From contig JAPJRA010000153.1 of the NCBI GenBank assembly GCA_030824835.1, positions 1 to 7,573 of the forward strand: 7,573 nt of DNA, in the 5' to 3' direction. The position numbers and the translations under genes are program-made. This DNA comes from Geminicoccaceae bacterium. GTDB lineage: Bacteria > Pseudomonadota > Alphaproteobacteria > Geminicoccales > Geminicoccaceae. Below, in pieces: positions 1 to 5,741 of this stretch (position 1 is the first letter of the stretch; every line of letters begins with the position of its first letter). The notes below the pieces were generated by a model. It was not told the origin of the DNA. It was given only the letters and a program-made list of their open reading frames with translations, and did not search any database.

Positions 1-1694
1 ATGAACAGGAGGGTAGTGCGGTGGCGGCGCTGAATCTCCATCAGCAGCTGCGTGACCGCCGCCTGCACCGACACGTCCAGGGCGGACACCGGCTCGTCGG
101 CGATGACCACCTTGGGATTGCCGGCGAAGGCGCGGGCGATCCCGACCCGCTGCTTCTGCCCGCCGGACAGCTGGCGCGGTCGACGGTAGTAGAAGGCGCG
201 CGGCAGCTTGACCAGGTCGAGCAGCTCGAACACCCGATCGCGGATCCTGGTCGGGTCGCTCTCGCCGCCGAATTTCTGGACCACCCGCGCGATCTGGCCG
301 CCGACCGAATGGCTCGGGTTCAGCGTGTCGAACGGGTTCTGGAACACCATCTGCATGTAGCCGACGGTGTCCGATCCGCGTTTTTGCACCTTGATGCGCG
401 AGATGTCCTTGCCGTTGAGGCGGATCTCGCCCTCGGTGGCGGTCTCGAGCCCCATCATCACCTTGGCGAAGGTCGACTTGCCGCAGCCGGATTCGCCGAC
501 AATCGCCACGGTCTGCGCCTCGCGGGCGTCGAAGTCGAGCTGCTCGTTGGCCTTGACCGTGCGCGCCTTGGTGCCCCAAATCATGGCCATCAGCGAGCTG
601 TCGGCGAGCTCGTAATATTTCTTGAGCCTGTCGACCTCGAGGACCACCGGCCCCATAGGCGCCGCCTCGGCGGGTCGGCGGGTCGGCTTCGCCGCCTCCC
701 AATCGATCTCCTGGATCCGACGACAGCGGGCGGCATGACCGCTGTCGTTGTCGACGGTCTCCATCACCGGCCGGCCGTGGCCGCAAATGGCGGCCTCGAA
801 ATACTCGCACCGAGGTCCGAACCAGCAGCCCTGCGGCCGCTGGTGCGGCAGCGGCAGCTGGCCCGGGATCGGCATCAAGGGGCGGGCATATTTGTCCGCC
901 CCGGGCAGCGGGATCGAGTTGAACAGACCGCGGGTGTACGGATGGCGCATCTTGTCGAACACCTCGGCCACCGTCCCGGTCTCCACCGCCTCACCGGAAT
1001 ACATCACCGTGATGCGATCGCAGGTCTCGAGGATCAGGCCCAGATTGTGCGAGATGTAGACCATCGAGGTGCCGAACTGGCCGGCGATCTCCTTGATCAG
1101 CGCCACGATCCCGGCCTCGACGGTGACATCCAGGGCCGTGGTCGGCTCGTCCAGGATCAGCAGCGCCGGGTTCGAGAGTAACGCCATGGCGATGACCACG
1201 CGTTGCTGCTGGCCCCCCGAGATCTGGTGCGGATAGGAGTTCATGATACGCTGCGGATCCGGCAGCTTGACCGCGGCCAGCATCTTGACGGCCCGCGCCC
1301 TTGCCTCCTCCGCGGTGACCTTCTCGTGGTAGAGCGGCACCTCCATGAGCTGGACCCCGATCCGCAGGGCCGGATTCAGCGAGGCCATCGGCTCCTGATA
1401 GACCATGGCGATCTTGGATCCGCGCAGCTGCCGCAGCTCCTCCTCGCTCATCTGGGTCATGTCGCGGCCCATGAACCGCAGCGAGCCGCGGACGATTTTG
1501 CCGTTCTTGCCGAGATAGCGCATGACCGCCAGGGCCACCGTGGACTTGCCGCAGCCGGACTCTCCGACCACGCCCACGGCCTCGCCGGGCATGACCGTGA
1601 GATTGAAGTCGACGACGGCCGGGATCTCGCCCTGGCGGGTAAAGTAGGAGATCGAGAGGTTCTCGCACTCCAGGATCGGCTGGATATCGGCCAT
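1..1694 (-). CDS. Fused double ATP-binding protein of a peptide/nickel-family ABC importer (DppD-DppF fusion), 3' end beyond the window
   Basis: This protein powers the importer: its two nucleotide-binding domains hydrolyse ATP on the cytoplasmic face of the two permeases. It reads open for 564 codons from the ATG at 1694 to the left edge, with no stop between the halves. The first ATPase has Walker A GESGCGKS at residues 44-51, Q-loop Q100, signature ISGGQ 158-162, Walker B ending D182-E183, and H-loop H216. It is followed by an oligopeptide-type C-terminal extension with HPYTRGLF at 251-258 and cysteines C290, C296, C304 and C324. The second ATPase starts near residue 350, with Walker A GESGCGKS 400-407, Q452, LSGGQ 509-513 and D533-E534; its H-loop lies beyond the window. 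Known fused relatives (GsiA, YejF) are about 530-620 residues, so little should be missing. The start follows the DppC stop by 4 bases and has AAGGA (1707-1703) 8 bases upstream, inside the end of the DppC gene. Family and fusion are certain; the substrate is not. Confidence 0.95.
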   Translation of the reverse strand, partial: MADIQPILECENLSISYFTRQGEIPAVVDFNLTVMPGEAVGVVGESGCGKSTVALAVMRYLGKNGKIVRGSLRFMGRDMTQMSEEELRQLRGSKIAMVYQEPMASLNPALRIGVQLMEVPLYHEKVTAEEARARAVKMLAAVKLPDPQRIMNSYPHQISGGQQQRVVIAMALLSNPALLILDEPTTALDVTVEAGIVALIKEIAGQFGTSMVYISHNLGLILETCDRITVMYSGEAVETGTVAEVFDKMRHPYTRGLFNSIPLPGADKYARPLMPIPGQLPLPHQRPQGCWFGPRCEYFEAAICGHGRPVMETVDNDSGHAARCRRIQEIDWEAAKPTRRPAEAAPMGPVVLEVDRLKKYYELADSSLMAMIWGTKARTVKANEQLDFDAREAQTVAIVGESGCGKSTFAKVMMGLETATEGEIRLNGKDISRIKVQKRGSDTVGYMQMVFQNPFDTLNPSHSVGGQIARVVQKFGGESDPTRIRDRVFELLDLVKLPRAFYYRRPRQLSGGQKQRVGIARAFAGNPKVVIADEPVSALDVSVQAAVTQLLMEIQRRHRTTLLF

Positions 1695-1698
1695 GGCG

Positions 1699-2586
1699 TC
1701 AGTCCTTCAGCGAGATCTCCCGCAGCCCGTCGGCCAGGAGGTTGAATCCGAGCACCAGCGAGGAGACGGCAATTGCCGGGACGATCATGGCATGGGCGGC
1801 GAAGATCCCCACCGGCACCGCCTCGGCGATCATCTGCCCCCAGTCCGGATCAGGCGGCGGCAGCCCCAGGCCAAGGAAGCCCAAGGTAGCGATGGTGATC
1901 GTCGTGTAGCCCAGGCGCAGGCACGCATCCACGATCAACGGGCCCCTCGCGTTGGGCAGCAGCTCGACCAGCATGATGCGCAACGGCGACTCGCCGCGGG
2001 TCTGGGCGGCAAAGATGTAGTCCCGCGTCTTCAGGTCGAGCACGAGACCGCGCACGATGCGCATGATTCCCGGGGCGGAGGCGAAGGTCACCGCCAGCAC
2101 GATATTGGCACCCGACGAGCCCAGGCGGCTGATGATGATGATATAGAGCACCATCACAGGAAACGAGAGCAACACATTGGAAAAGAAAGAGATAACCTCG
2201 TCCCACCAACCGCCGAGATAGCCGGCGGCGACGCCCATCATCATGCCGACCACGTAGGCGACCGAGGTGGCGAGGGTCGCCCAGACCAGCACCCGGCGAG
2301 AGCCCCAGATCAACCGCGAGAGGACGTCTCGCCCCTTGTGATCGGTCCCCAGCCAGAAGATCTGCCCCTGTGGCCCGGAGTCGCCGATGTGCTTGAACGG
2401 TGCAATGGCTTGGTTCGGATCGAGCAGTGGCAGGAGCGGCGCGATCAAAGCCATCACCACCCAGAACAGCAGCAGTGCCGCGCCGATCATGCCGACCGGG
2501 CTCTCCCGAAGAAGGCCGATGGCATGGATGAGCCCCTGGAGGCGGGATGGCGGGGTTAGGGCTTCGGGTTTGGTGACACTCGCCAT
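1699..2586 (-). CDS. DppC-type inner-membrane permease subunit of the peptide ABC importer
   Basis: This is one of the two membrane subunits that form the translocation channel, 295 residues long, a normal size for the DppC/OppC family. The N-terminal cytoplasmic stretch (1-30) leads into the first membrane segment at about 31-55. The family signature LGTDHKGRDVLSRLIWGSR lies at 79-97. Further hydrophobic segments are at about 101-123, 133-153, 158-175, 217-243 and 262-285. The EAA coupling loop, which docks onto the ATPase, runs from about 190 to 213 (YIFAAQTRGES onward), and the conserved LGFLGLGLPPP follows at 235-245. The ATG lies 1 base after the DppB stop, in the string TGA-G-ATG, so translation is probably coupled; the Shine-Dalgarno match upstream is weak (AGGTT). 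The pairing with a DppB-type partner and the fused ATPase supports a heterodimeric channel. A nickel or opine transporter of the same superfamily cannot be excluded. Confidence 0.95.
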   Translation of the reverse strand: MASVTKPEALTPPSRLQGLIHAIGLLRESPVGMIGAALLLFWVVMALIAPLLPLLDPNQAIAPFKHIGDSGPQGQIFWLGTDHKGRDVLSRLIWGSRRVLVWATLATSVAYVVGMMMGVAAGYLGGWWDEVISFFSNVLLSFPVMVLYIIIISRLGSSGANIVLAVTFASAPGIMRIVRGLVLDLKTRDYIFAAQTRGESPLRIMLVELLPNARGPLIVDACLRLGYTTITIATLGFLGLGLPPPDPDWGQMIAEAVPVGIFAAHAMIVPAIAVSSLVLGFNLLADGLREISLKD

Positions 2587-2587
2587 C

Positions 2588-3520
2588 TCAACTGAACCTG
2601 ATGCGGGGGTTGAGAAGGGTGTAGCCTACGTCCGAGATGAACTGGGACAGGACGGCCACGAACACGGCCACCAGCGTGCAGGCTTCGATAAGATAGATGT
2701 CGCCGAAGGTGGCAGCGTCGTAGATCAGCTTGCCGAAGCCCTTGTAGGCGAAGAACACCTCGACCACGATCACGCCGGAGAGCAGCCAGTTGAGCTGCAG
2801 CACGATCACCGTGAAGGGGGCGATCAGCGCATTGCGCAGTGCGTGGGTCATGATAACCCGGCTGCGCGGCAGGCCTTTGAGCGTGGCGGTTCGGATGTAC
2901 TGAGAGGTCATGACCTCGGCCATCGAGGCCCGGGTCATGCGGGCGATGTAGCCGAAGTCGTAGAGCACCAGCACGGCCACCGGCAGCACGAGCTCGACCC
3001 AGTTGAACCCGCCGGTCATCGCCGACGTGCCCGGCAGCCAGCCGAGCTTGAACACGAAGAGTGCCACGAGGAGCGTGGCCGAGGCGAATTCCGGTACCGA
3101 AGTGGTCAGGATCGAGACGAACGAGATGGACCGGTCCAATGTCGAGCCTTCACGCATCCCGCCAAGGACACCCAGCACCAGCGACAGCGGGATCATGATC
3201 CCGAAAACGCACAGCGCCAGAATGCCGGTACTGCCGAGTCGATCCCACAGCAGCGTGTTAACCGGGGTCTTGAAGCGGATCGAATCGCCGAAGTCGCCGC
3301 GCAGCGCATTGCCGACCCATTCGACGTAGCGAAGCAGGAAGGGCCGATTGTAGCCCTTCTCCTCGAGCCACAGCTCGCGCTGCTCGGTGGATGAATAGGG
3401 ACCCAACACCTTGCCGGCGACGCCCAGCTTGTCGGTCTCGAAGATCGAGAACAGCATGAACGACACGACGGCCATGATGAGCAGCATCGAGGCGAGACGA
3501 CGAGCGGCGAGGAGGAGCAT
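2588..3520 (-). CDS. DppB-type inner-membrane permease subunit of the peptide ABC importer
   Basis: This is the second channel subunit, 310 residues, the usual length for DppB/OppB. It starts directly with a membrane segment (about 9-28). The periplasmic loop that follows has the family feature ALRGDFGDSI at 72-81. Further membrane segments are at about 99-121, 131-157, 175-193, 231-255 and 280-303. The EAA coupling loop is at about 208-231 (YIRTATLKGLPRSRV onward, ending HALRNAL), and the C-terminus LNPRIRFS matches the common DppB ending (LDPRIR). The ATG at 3520 is well supported by AGGAG at 3534-3530 with a 9-base spacer. The gene follows the binding-protein gene after a 65-base gap containing a strong stem-loop and abuts the DppC gene. 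The gap suggests one transcript with lower expression of the membrane genes than of the binding protein. Confidence 0.95.
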   Translation of the reverse strand: MLLLAARRLASMLLIMAVVSFMLFSIFETDKLGVAGKVLGPYSSTEQRELWLEEKGYNRPFLLRYVEWVGNALRGDFGDSIRFKTPVNTLLWDRLGSTGILALCVFGIMIPLSLVLGVLGGMREGSTLDRSISFVSILTTSVPEFASATLLVALFVFKLGWLPGTSAMTGGFNWVELVLPVAVLVLYDFGYIARMTRASMAEVMTSQYIRTATLKGLPRSRVIMTHALRNALIAPFTVIVLQLNWLLSGVIVVEVFFAYKGFGKLIYDAATFGDIYLIEACTLVAVFVAVLSQFISDVGYTLLNPRIRFS

Positions 3521-3529
3521 GGGGCCGCG

Positions 3530-3534
3530 CTCCT
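3530..3534 (-). promoter_or_regulatory. Ribosome binding site of the DppB-type permease gene
   Basis: The minus strand reads AGGAG followed by 9 bases and the ATG at 3520-3518. It fixes the start of the permease gene and gives it independent ribosome entry downstream of the intercistronic stem-loop, unlike the DppC gene, which appears to rely on coupling. Confidence 0.7.
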
Positions 3535-3545
3535 AGGCTGGTCGG

Positions 3546-3570
3546 TCGCCCCGGCCGTCGGCCGGGGCGA
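3546..3570 (-). repeat. Perfect 11-bp stem-loop between the binding-protein and permease genes
   Basis: The arms TCGCCCCGGCC (3546-3556) and GGCCGGGGCGA (3560-3570) are exact reverse complements around a 3-base loop. In the operon mRNA the structure begins 15 bases after the binding-protein stop codon and ends 11 bases before the DppB Shine-Dalgarno sequence. It is followed by CCGACCAGCC and not by a run of T, so it is not a standard intrinsic terminator for the minus strand; the plus strand also lacks a T run after it. Hairpins in this position are known in binding-protein transport operons, where they protect the upstream message from 3' exonucleases and give more binding protein than permease. 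That role is inferred here. Partial attenuation is an alternative. Confidence 0.75.
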
Positions 3571-3585
3571 TTGACGTTGGGGAAA

Positions 3586-5325
3586 TCAGGTCGCCAGCCA
3601 AACGCGCTGGAACTGATGGTACTGGGTTGGATGAGCCTTCAGGTTCTGGACCTTGTTGGAAGCGATGAAGAACTTGGGCTGCCACAGCGGCTGCACCATC
3701 ACCGCCGCGTCCTGGAGGATCTGCTCGACCTTCTCCATGGCAGCACGGCGCTGCTCAACGTCGACCAGCCCCTCGGCCGCGTCCAGCGCCTCGTCAAACT
3801 CCTTGCTTGCGAACTTGGTCTCGTTCCACGGTACCCCAGTGCGATAGCCCACCGAGAGAACCATCGTACCGAGCGGCCGGTGTGTCCATGCGGTGAAGCC
3901 GAACGGCGTCTGATCCCAAATCGCCCAATACTGCTCCGCCGGCATCAGGTTGATCGCCAGCTTGATCCCAGCCGGTGCGAGCTGACTCTGCAGGATCTCG
4001 CACACCTGCTGCTGCCACGGCCCATTGGTGTTGCCGCAGTCGATGCTGACCTCAAGCCCGTTGGGATGACCAGCCTCAGCCAGCAGCTTCTTGGCCTGCT
4101 CGATATCGGGCTTCAGCGGCTGCAGCGCAAAATATTCGGGGTGGACCGGGGAGACGTGGTGGTGTTCGCCGGCGGTGCCGCGCCCCTGATAGACGAGCTC
4201 GGGATAGGCACTAGCGTCGCAGCAGATCTGGATCGCCCGCCGGACCCGATGATCATCGAACGGCGGCTTGGTCACCTGCATCCGCAGGGTCCCGGTCTGC
4301 GCCGTCTGCGCCTCGTAGATCATCGAGTCGGGGACAGAGGCGGCCATCGCGTAAGATGCGATGTCGAACTCGTAGATCGAATCCACCTGACCCGAAGCGA
4401 ACGCCGCCAGCTGGGCTGCCGAGGCCGAGCCGTGGTCATAATAATGGATCTCTTCCAGGTAGATCGGCCCGAAGAAGTAAGGATCCTCGATGTCCTTGCC
4501 CCAATAGGACATATCGGTCCGCTTCAGGATGCACTTCTGGCCGACGGCGAAGTCGGCCAGCGTGTACGGGCCGGTGCCGACCGGCCACTTCGAGAGATCC
4601 TTGCCGTTCTTCTCGAAATCGCGATGCAGCATCGCGGTCGGGTAGTTGTAGAGATTCTCCGGCACCGACAGTATCGCCTTGGCGAAATTGAGCCGGACCG
4701 TATGGTCGTCGACCTTCTCGACCGCACCCGGACGCTCGCGCTGCCCCATCTTGGGCTTGCCCTCGGCATCCTTCTCGCCGGTGTCGTATTCCTCAGTCAG
4801 CCCGCTGAACAGGCCGATATTGGACGAGCCGGTCTTCGGGTCGAGCCAACGTTTGAAGTTGAAGACGACGTCGTCAGCGGTGAAATCGTCGCCGTTGTTG
4901 AACTTCACCCCTTTGCGAAGGTGGAAAGTCCAAGTCTTGAGATCGTCGGACGGCTCCCAACTCTCGGCGAGATAGGGGCGCGTGATGTTGTCGGGGCCCG
5001 TGTAGGCCAGATATTCGACGATGTGCCGGGCTTGGTTGGACTTCTCGACCCAGTCGAACAGCGCCGGATCCGCCATCTCCTGAACGCCCATCGACACCCG
5101 CAGGATGCCGCCCGAGACCGGATCGCCCTCAGCCGCGGCGGCGGGTGCGACCAGCTGCTCCCCCAGGATTTCACCGGCCATCGCATAGGCAGCGCTCGCC
5201 GACACGCCAAGCAGGGTCACCGTGCGCAGGAACTCCCGGCGATCGCTCTTGCGTTCCGAGAACTGCTGCCGTGCCAGATCCACGAGCGGATGTACCCGCC
5301 CCAATTGCCGTTCCCGCTTGGTCAT
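3586..5325 (-). CDS. Family-5 extracellular solute-binding protein of the peptide ABC importer, Tat-exported
   Basis: This periplasmic receptor captures the substrate and delivers it to the permeases. It has 579 residues, slightly longer than the usual 500-550 of the SBP_bac_5 family. The N-terminus has a long basic region, then SDRREFLR at 27-34 (twin arginines 29-30), a mild hydrophobic stretch 35-50 and a likely cleavage site near APAAAA at 60-65, all consistent with a Tat signal. The mature domain shows family hallmarks: [20 protein letters not shown] at 120-139, the [10 protein letters not shown] segment 148-157, the PVGTGPY motif 248-254 and HPNGLEV 420-426. A charged insert at about 178-200 looks lineage-specific. 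Five cysteines (265, 368, 369, 430, 442) are present, two of them adjacent. The ATG has GAGGA 9 bases upstream and overlaps the stop of a possible leader ORF by 4 bases (ATGA). It is the first main gene of the operon. The ligand is unknown; a peptide is the family expectation. Confidence 0.95.
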   Translation of the reverse strand: MTKRERQLGRVHPLVDLARQQFSERKSDRREFLRTVTLLGVSASAAYAMAGEILGEQLVAPAAAAEGDPVSGGILRVSMGVQEMADPALFDWVEKSNQARHIVEYLAYTGPDNITRPYLAESWEPSDDLKTWTFHLRKGVKFNNGDDFTADDVVFNFKRWLDPKTGSSNIGLFSGLTEEYDTGEKDAEGKPKMGQRERPGAVEKVDDHTVRLNFAKAILSVPENLYNYPTAMLHRDFEKNGKDLSKWPVGTGPYTLADFAVGQKCILKRTDMSYWGKDIEDPYFFGPIYLEEIHYYDHGSASAAQLAAFASGQVDSIYEFDIASYAMAASVPDSMIYEAQTAQTGTLRMQVTKPPFDDHRVRRAIQICCDASAYPELVYQGRGTAGEHHHVSPVHPEYFALQPLKPDIEQAKKLLAEAGHPNGLEVSIDCGNTNGPWQQQVCEILQSQLAPAGIKLAINLMPAEQYWAIWDQTPFGFTAWTHRPLGTMVLSVGYRTGVPWNETKFASKEFDEALDAAEGLVDVEQRRAAMEKVEQILQDAAVMVQPLWQPKFFIASNKVQNLKAHPTQYHQFQRVWLAT

Positions 5326-5423
5326 GCCATCGCTTCCTCTTCGTCGATCCGGCTCACCACGCCCGTGCGGTCGAGCATCTGGACTTCAACGTCCGGCAAC
5401 AGCCCAATCCTGCCTGCTGCCAT
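5322..5423 (-). CDS. Possible 33-residue leader ORF, overlapping the binding-protein start by ATGA
   Basis: From the ATG at 5423-5421 the minus strand encodes 33 residues: [33 protein letters not shown]. The stop TGA (5324-5322) overlaps the ATG of the binding protein (5325-5323) in the string ATGA, the classical arrangement for translational coupling. An AAGGG sits 4 bases before the ATG. The frame is open further upstream to a GTG at 5468, directly preceded by TAG, giving a 48-residue version. The peptide is soluble, has no signal or membrane segment, and alternates hydrophobic and polar residues before an acidic tail. I do not recognise a family. It could be a real small protein, a leader whose translation controls the binding protein, the tail of a decayed gene, or chance. 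The overlap and the spaced ribosome site favour translation, but conservation cannot be judged from one sequence. Confidence 0.4.
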   Translation of the reverse strand: MAAGRIGLLPDVEVQMLDRTGVVSRIDEEEAMA

Positions 5424-5496
5424 GCGACCCTTGGTCCAAGCACAGCGACATCGGTGTGCGCCGTACACCTAGTAATGCCCCGGCCGTTTGTTCTGG

Positions 5497-5523
5497 TCGT
5501 TCTCATCGTACGATGTCGAACGA
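5497..5523. promoter_or_regulatory. Operator-like inverted repeat over the -10/start site of the transporter promoter
   Basis: The core CATCGTACGATG (5504-5515) is a perfect 12-base palindrome. It is flanked by TCGTTC (5497-5502) and GAACGA (5518-5523), which are reverse complements of each other, offset by one base (1 base on the left, 2 on the right). The dyad overlaps the -10 element (5525-5520) and the predicted start near 5513, where a bound repressor would block RNA polymerase. The half site ATCGT/ACGAT resembles the GT..AC palindromes used by many GntR-family (FCD-type) regulators, but no regulator gene is in the window, so the protein that binds it is a guess. Confidence 0.4.
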
Positions 5524-5548
5524 TAGGGCGCAGGCGACAAGGTGTCAA
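5520..5548 (-). promoter_or_regulatory. Sigma70-type promoter of the transporter operon
   Basis: On the minus strand TTGACA (5548-5543) matches the -35 consensus exactly. A 17-base spacer follows, then TATCGT (5525-5520), four of six matches to the -10 consensus including the TA and final T. Transcription should start near 5513, giving a leader of about 90 bases to the mini-ORF and about 190 bases to the binding-protein ATG. It is the best promoter match I found in the divergent intergenic region. An inverted repeat overlaps its -10 and start site. Confidence 0.55.
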
Positions 5549-5741
5549 AAGCGGATCCGGCGAAGCGCGACGCCTTCGCTATCGACGCCGCAGCGACCTT
5601 GGCGCAGTTTGTGCAGCGATCGGATGAAGAGGCCCCGGCCCCCGCCCGGCCGCCCGTCCATTTTTGCGTCTGCCTAAAATTCGGGCAGCGACGATGAGAC
5701 CGGGCATCAGTCAGCAGCAGTCACGCGAGGCGAGCTCCCAC
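5549..5741. other. Rest of the divergent intergenic region, presumed promoter of the transglutaminase gene
   Basis: I see no gene in this stretch. It must contain the promoter of the plus-strand gene unless that gene is read from further away. The only AT-rich island is TTTTTGCGTCTGCCTAAAAT, whose TAAAAT (5675-5680) is a possible -10 about 60 bases before the ATG, but no acceptable -35 lies 16-18 bases upstream. A minor hairpin CTGCC/GGCAG (arms at 5670-5674 and 5684-5688) flanks that element, and GCGAAG/CTTCGC near 5560-5580 forms another short one; both are within chance expectation for such GC-rich DNA. Confidence 0.3.

Noticed and set aside
654..656. Separate start for a second ATPase gene at an internal ATG (residue 347)
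   Set aside because: There is no stop codon between the two ATPase halves; the frame is continuous, so a fusion is the simpler reading.
21..1745. Plus-strand open frames at 21-1181 and 1203-1745, and the minus-strand frame 991-1668
   Set aside because: All overlap the fused ATPase, whose own frame runs unbroken through the region with every ABC motif; these are out-of-frame or antisense shadows.
1693..3394. Plus-strand open frames 1693-2559 and 2387-3394
   Set aside because: They lie opposite the two permease genes, are His/Gln/Arg-rich without any domain, and have no ribosome sites; antisense shadows.
3546..3570. Intrinsic transcription terminator at the intercistronic hairpin
   Set aside because: No run of T follows the stem on either strand, and the permease genes downstream need the transcript to continue.
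3571..5472. Very long plus-strand open frame (633 codons) opposite the binding-protein gene
   Set aside because: It is antisense to a clear SBP_bac_5 gene, has no recognisable domain and a composition rich in Arg, Leu and Asp, as expected for the complement of GC-rich coding DNA.
5477..5640. GCCCCGGCC repeated at 5477-5485 and 5632-5640 as a repeat family with the hairpin
   Set aside because: The shared segment is only nine G/C bases in GC-rich DNA and the two intergenic copies lack the matching second arm; chance is likely without a genome-wide count.
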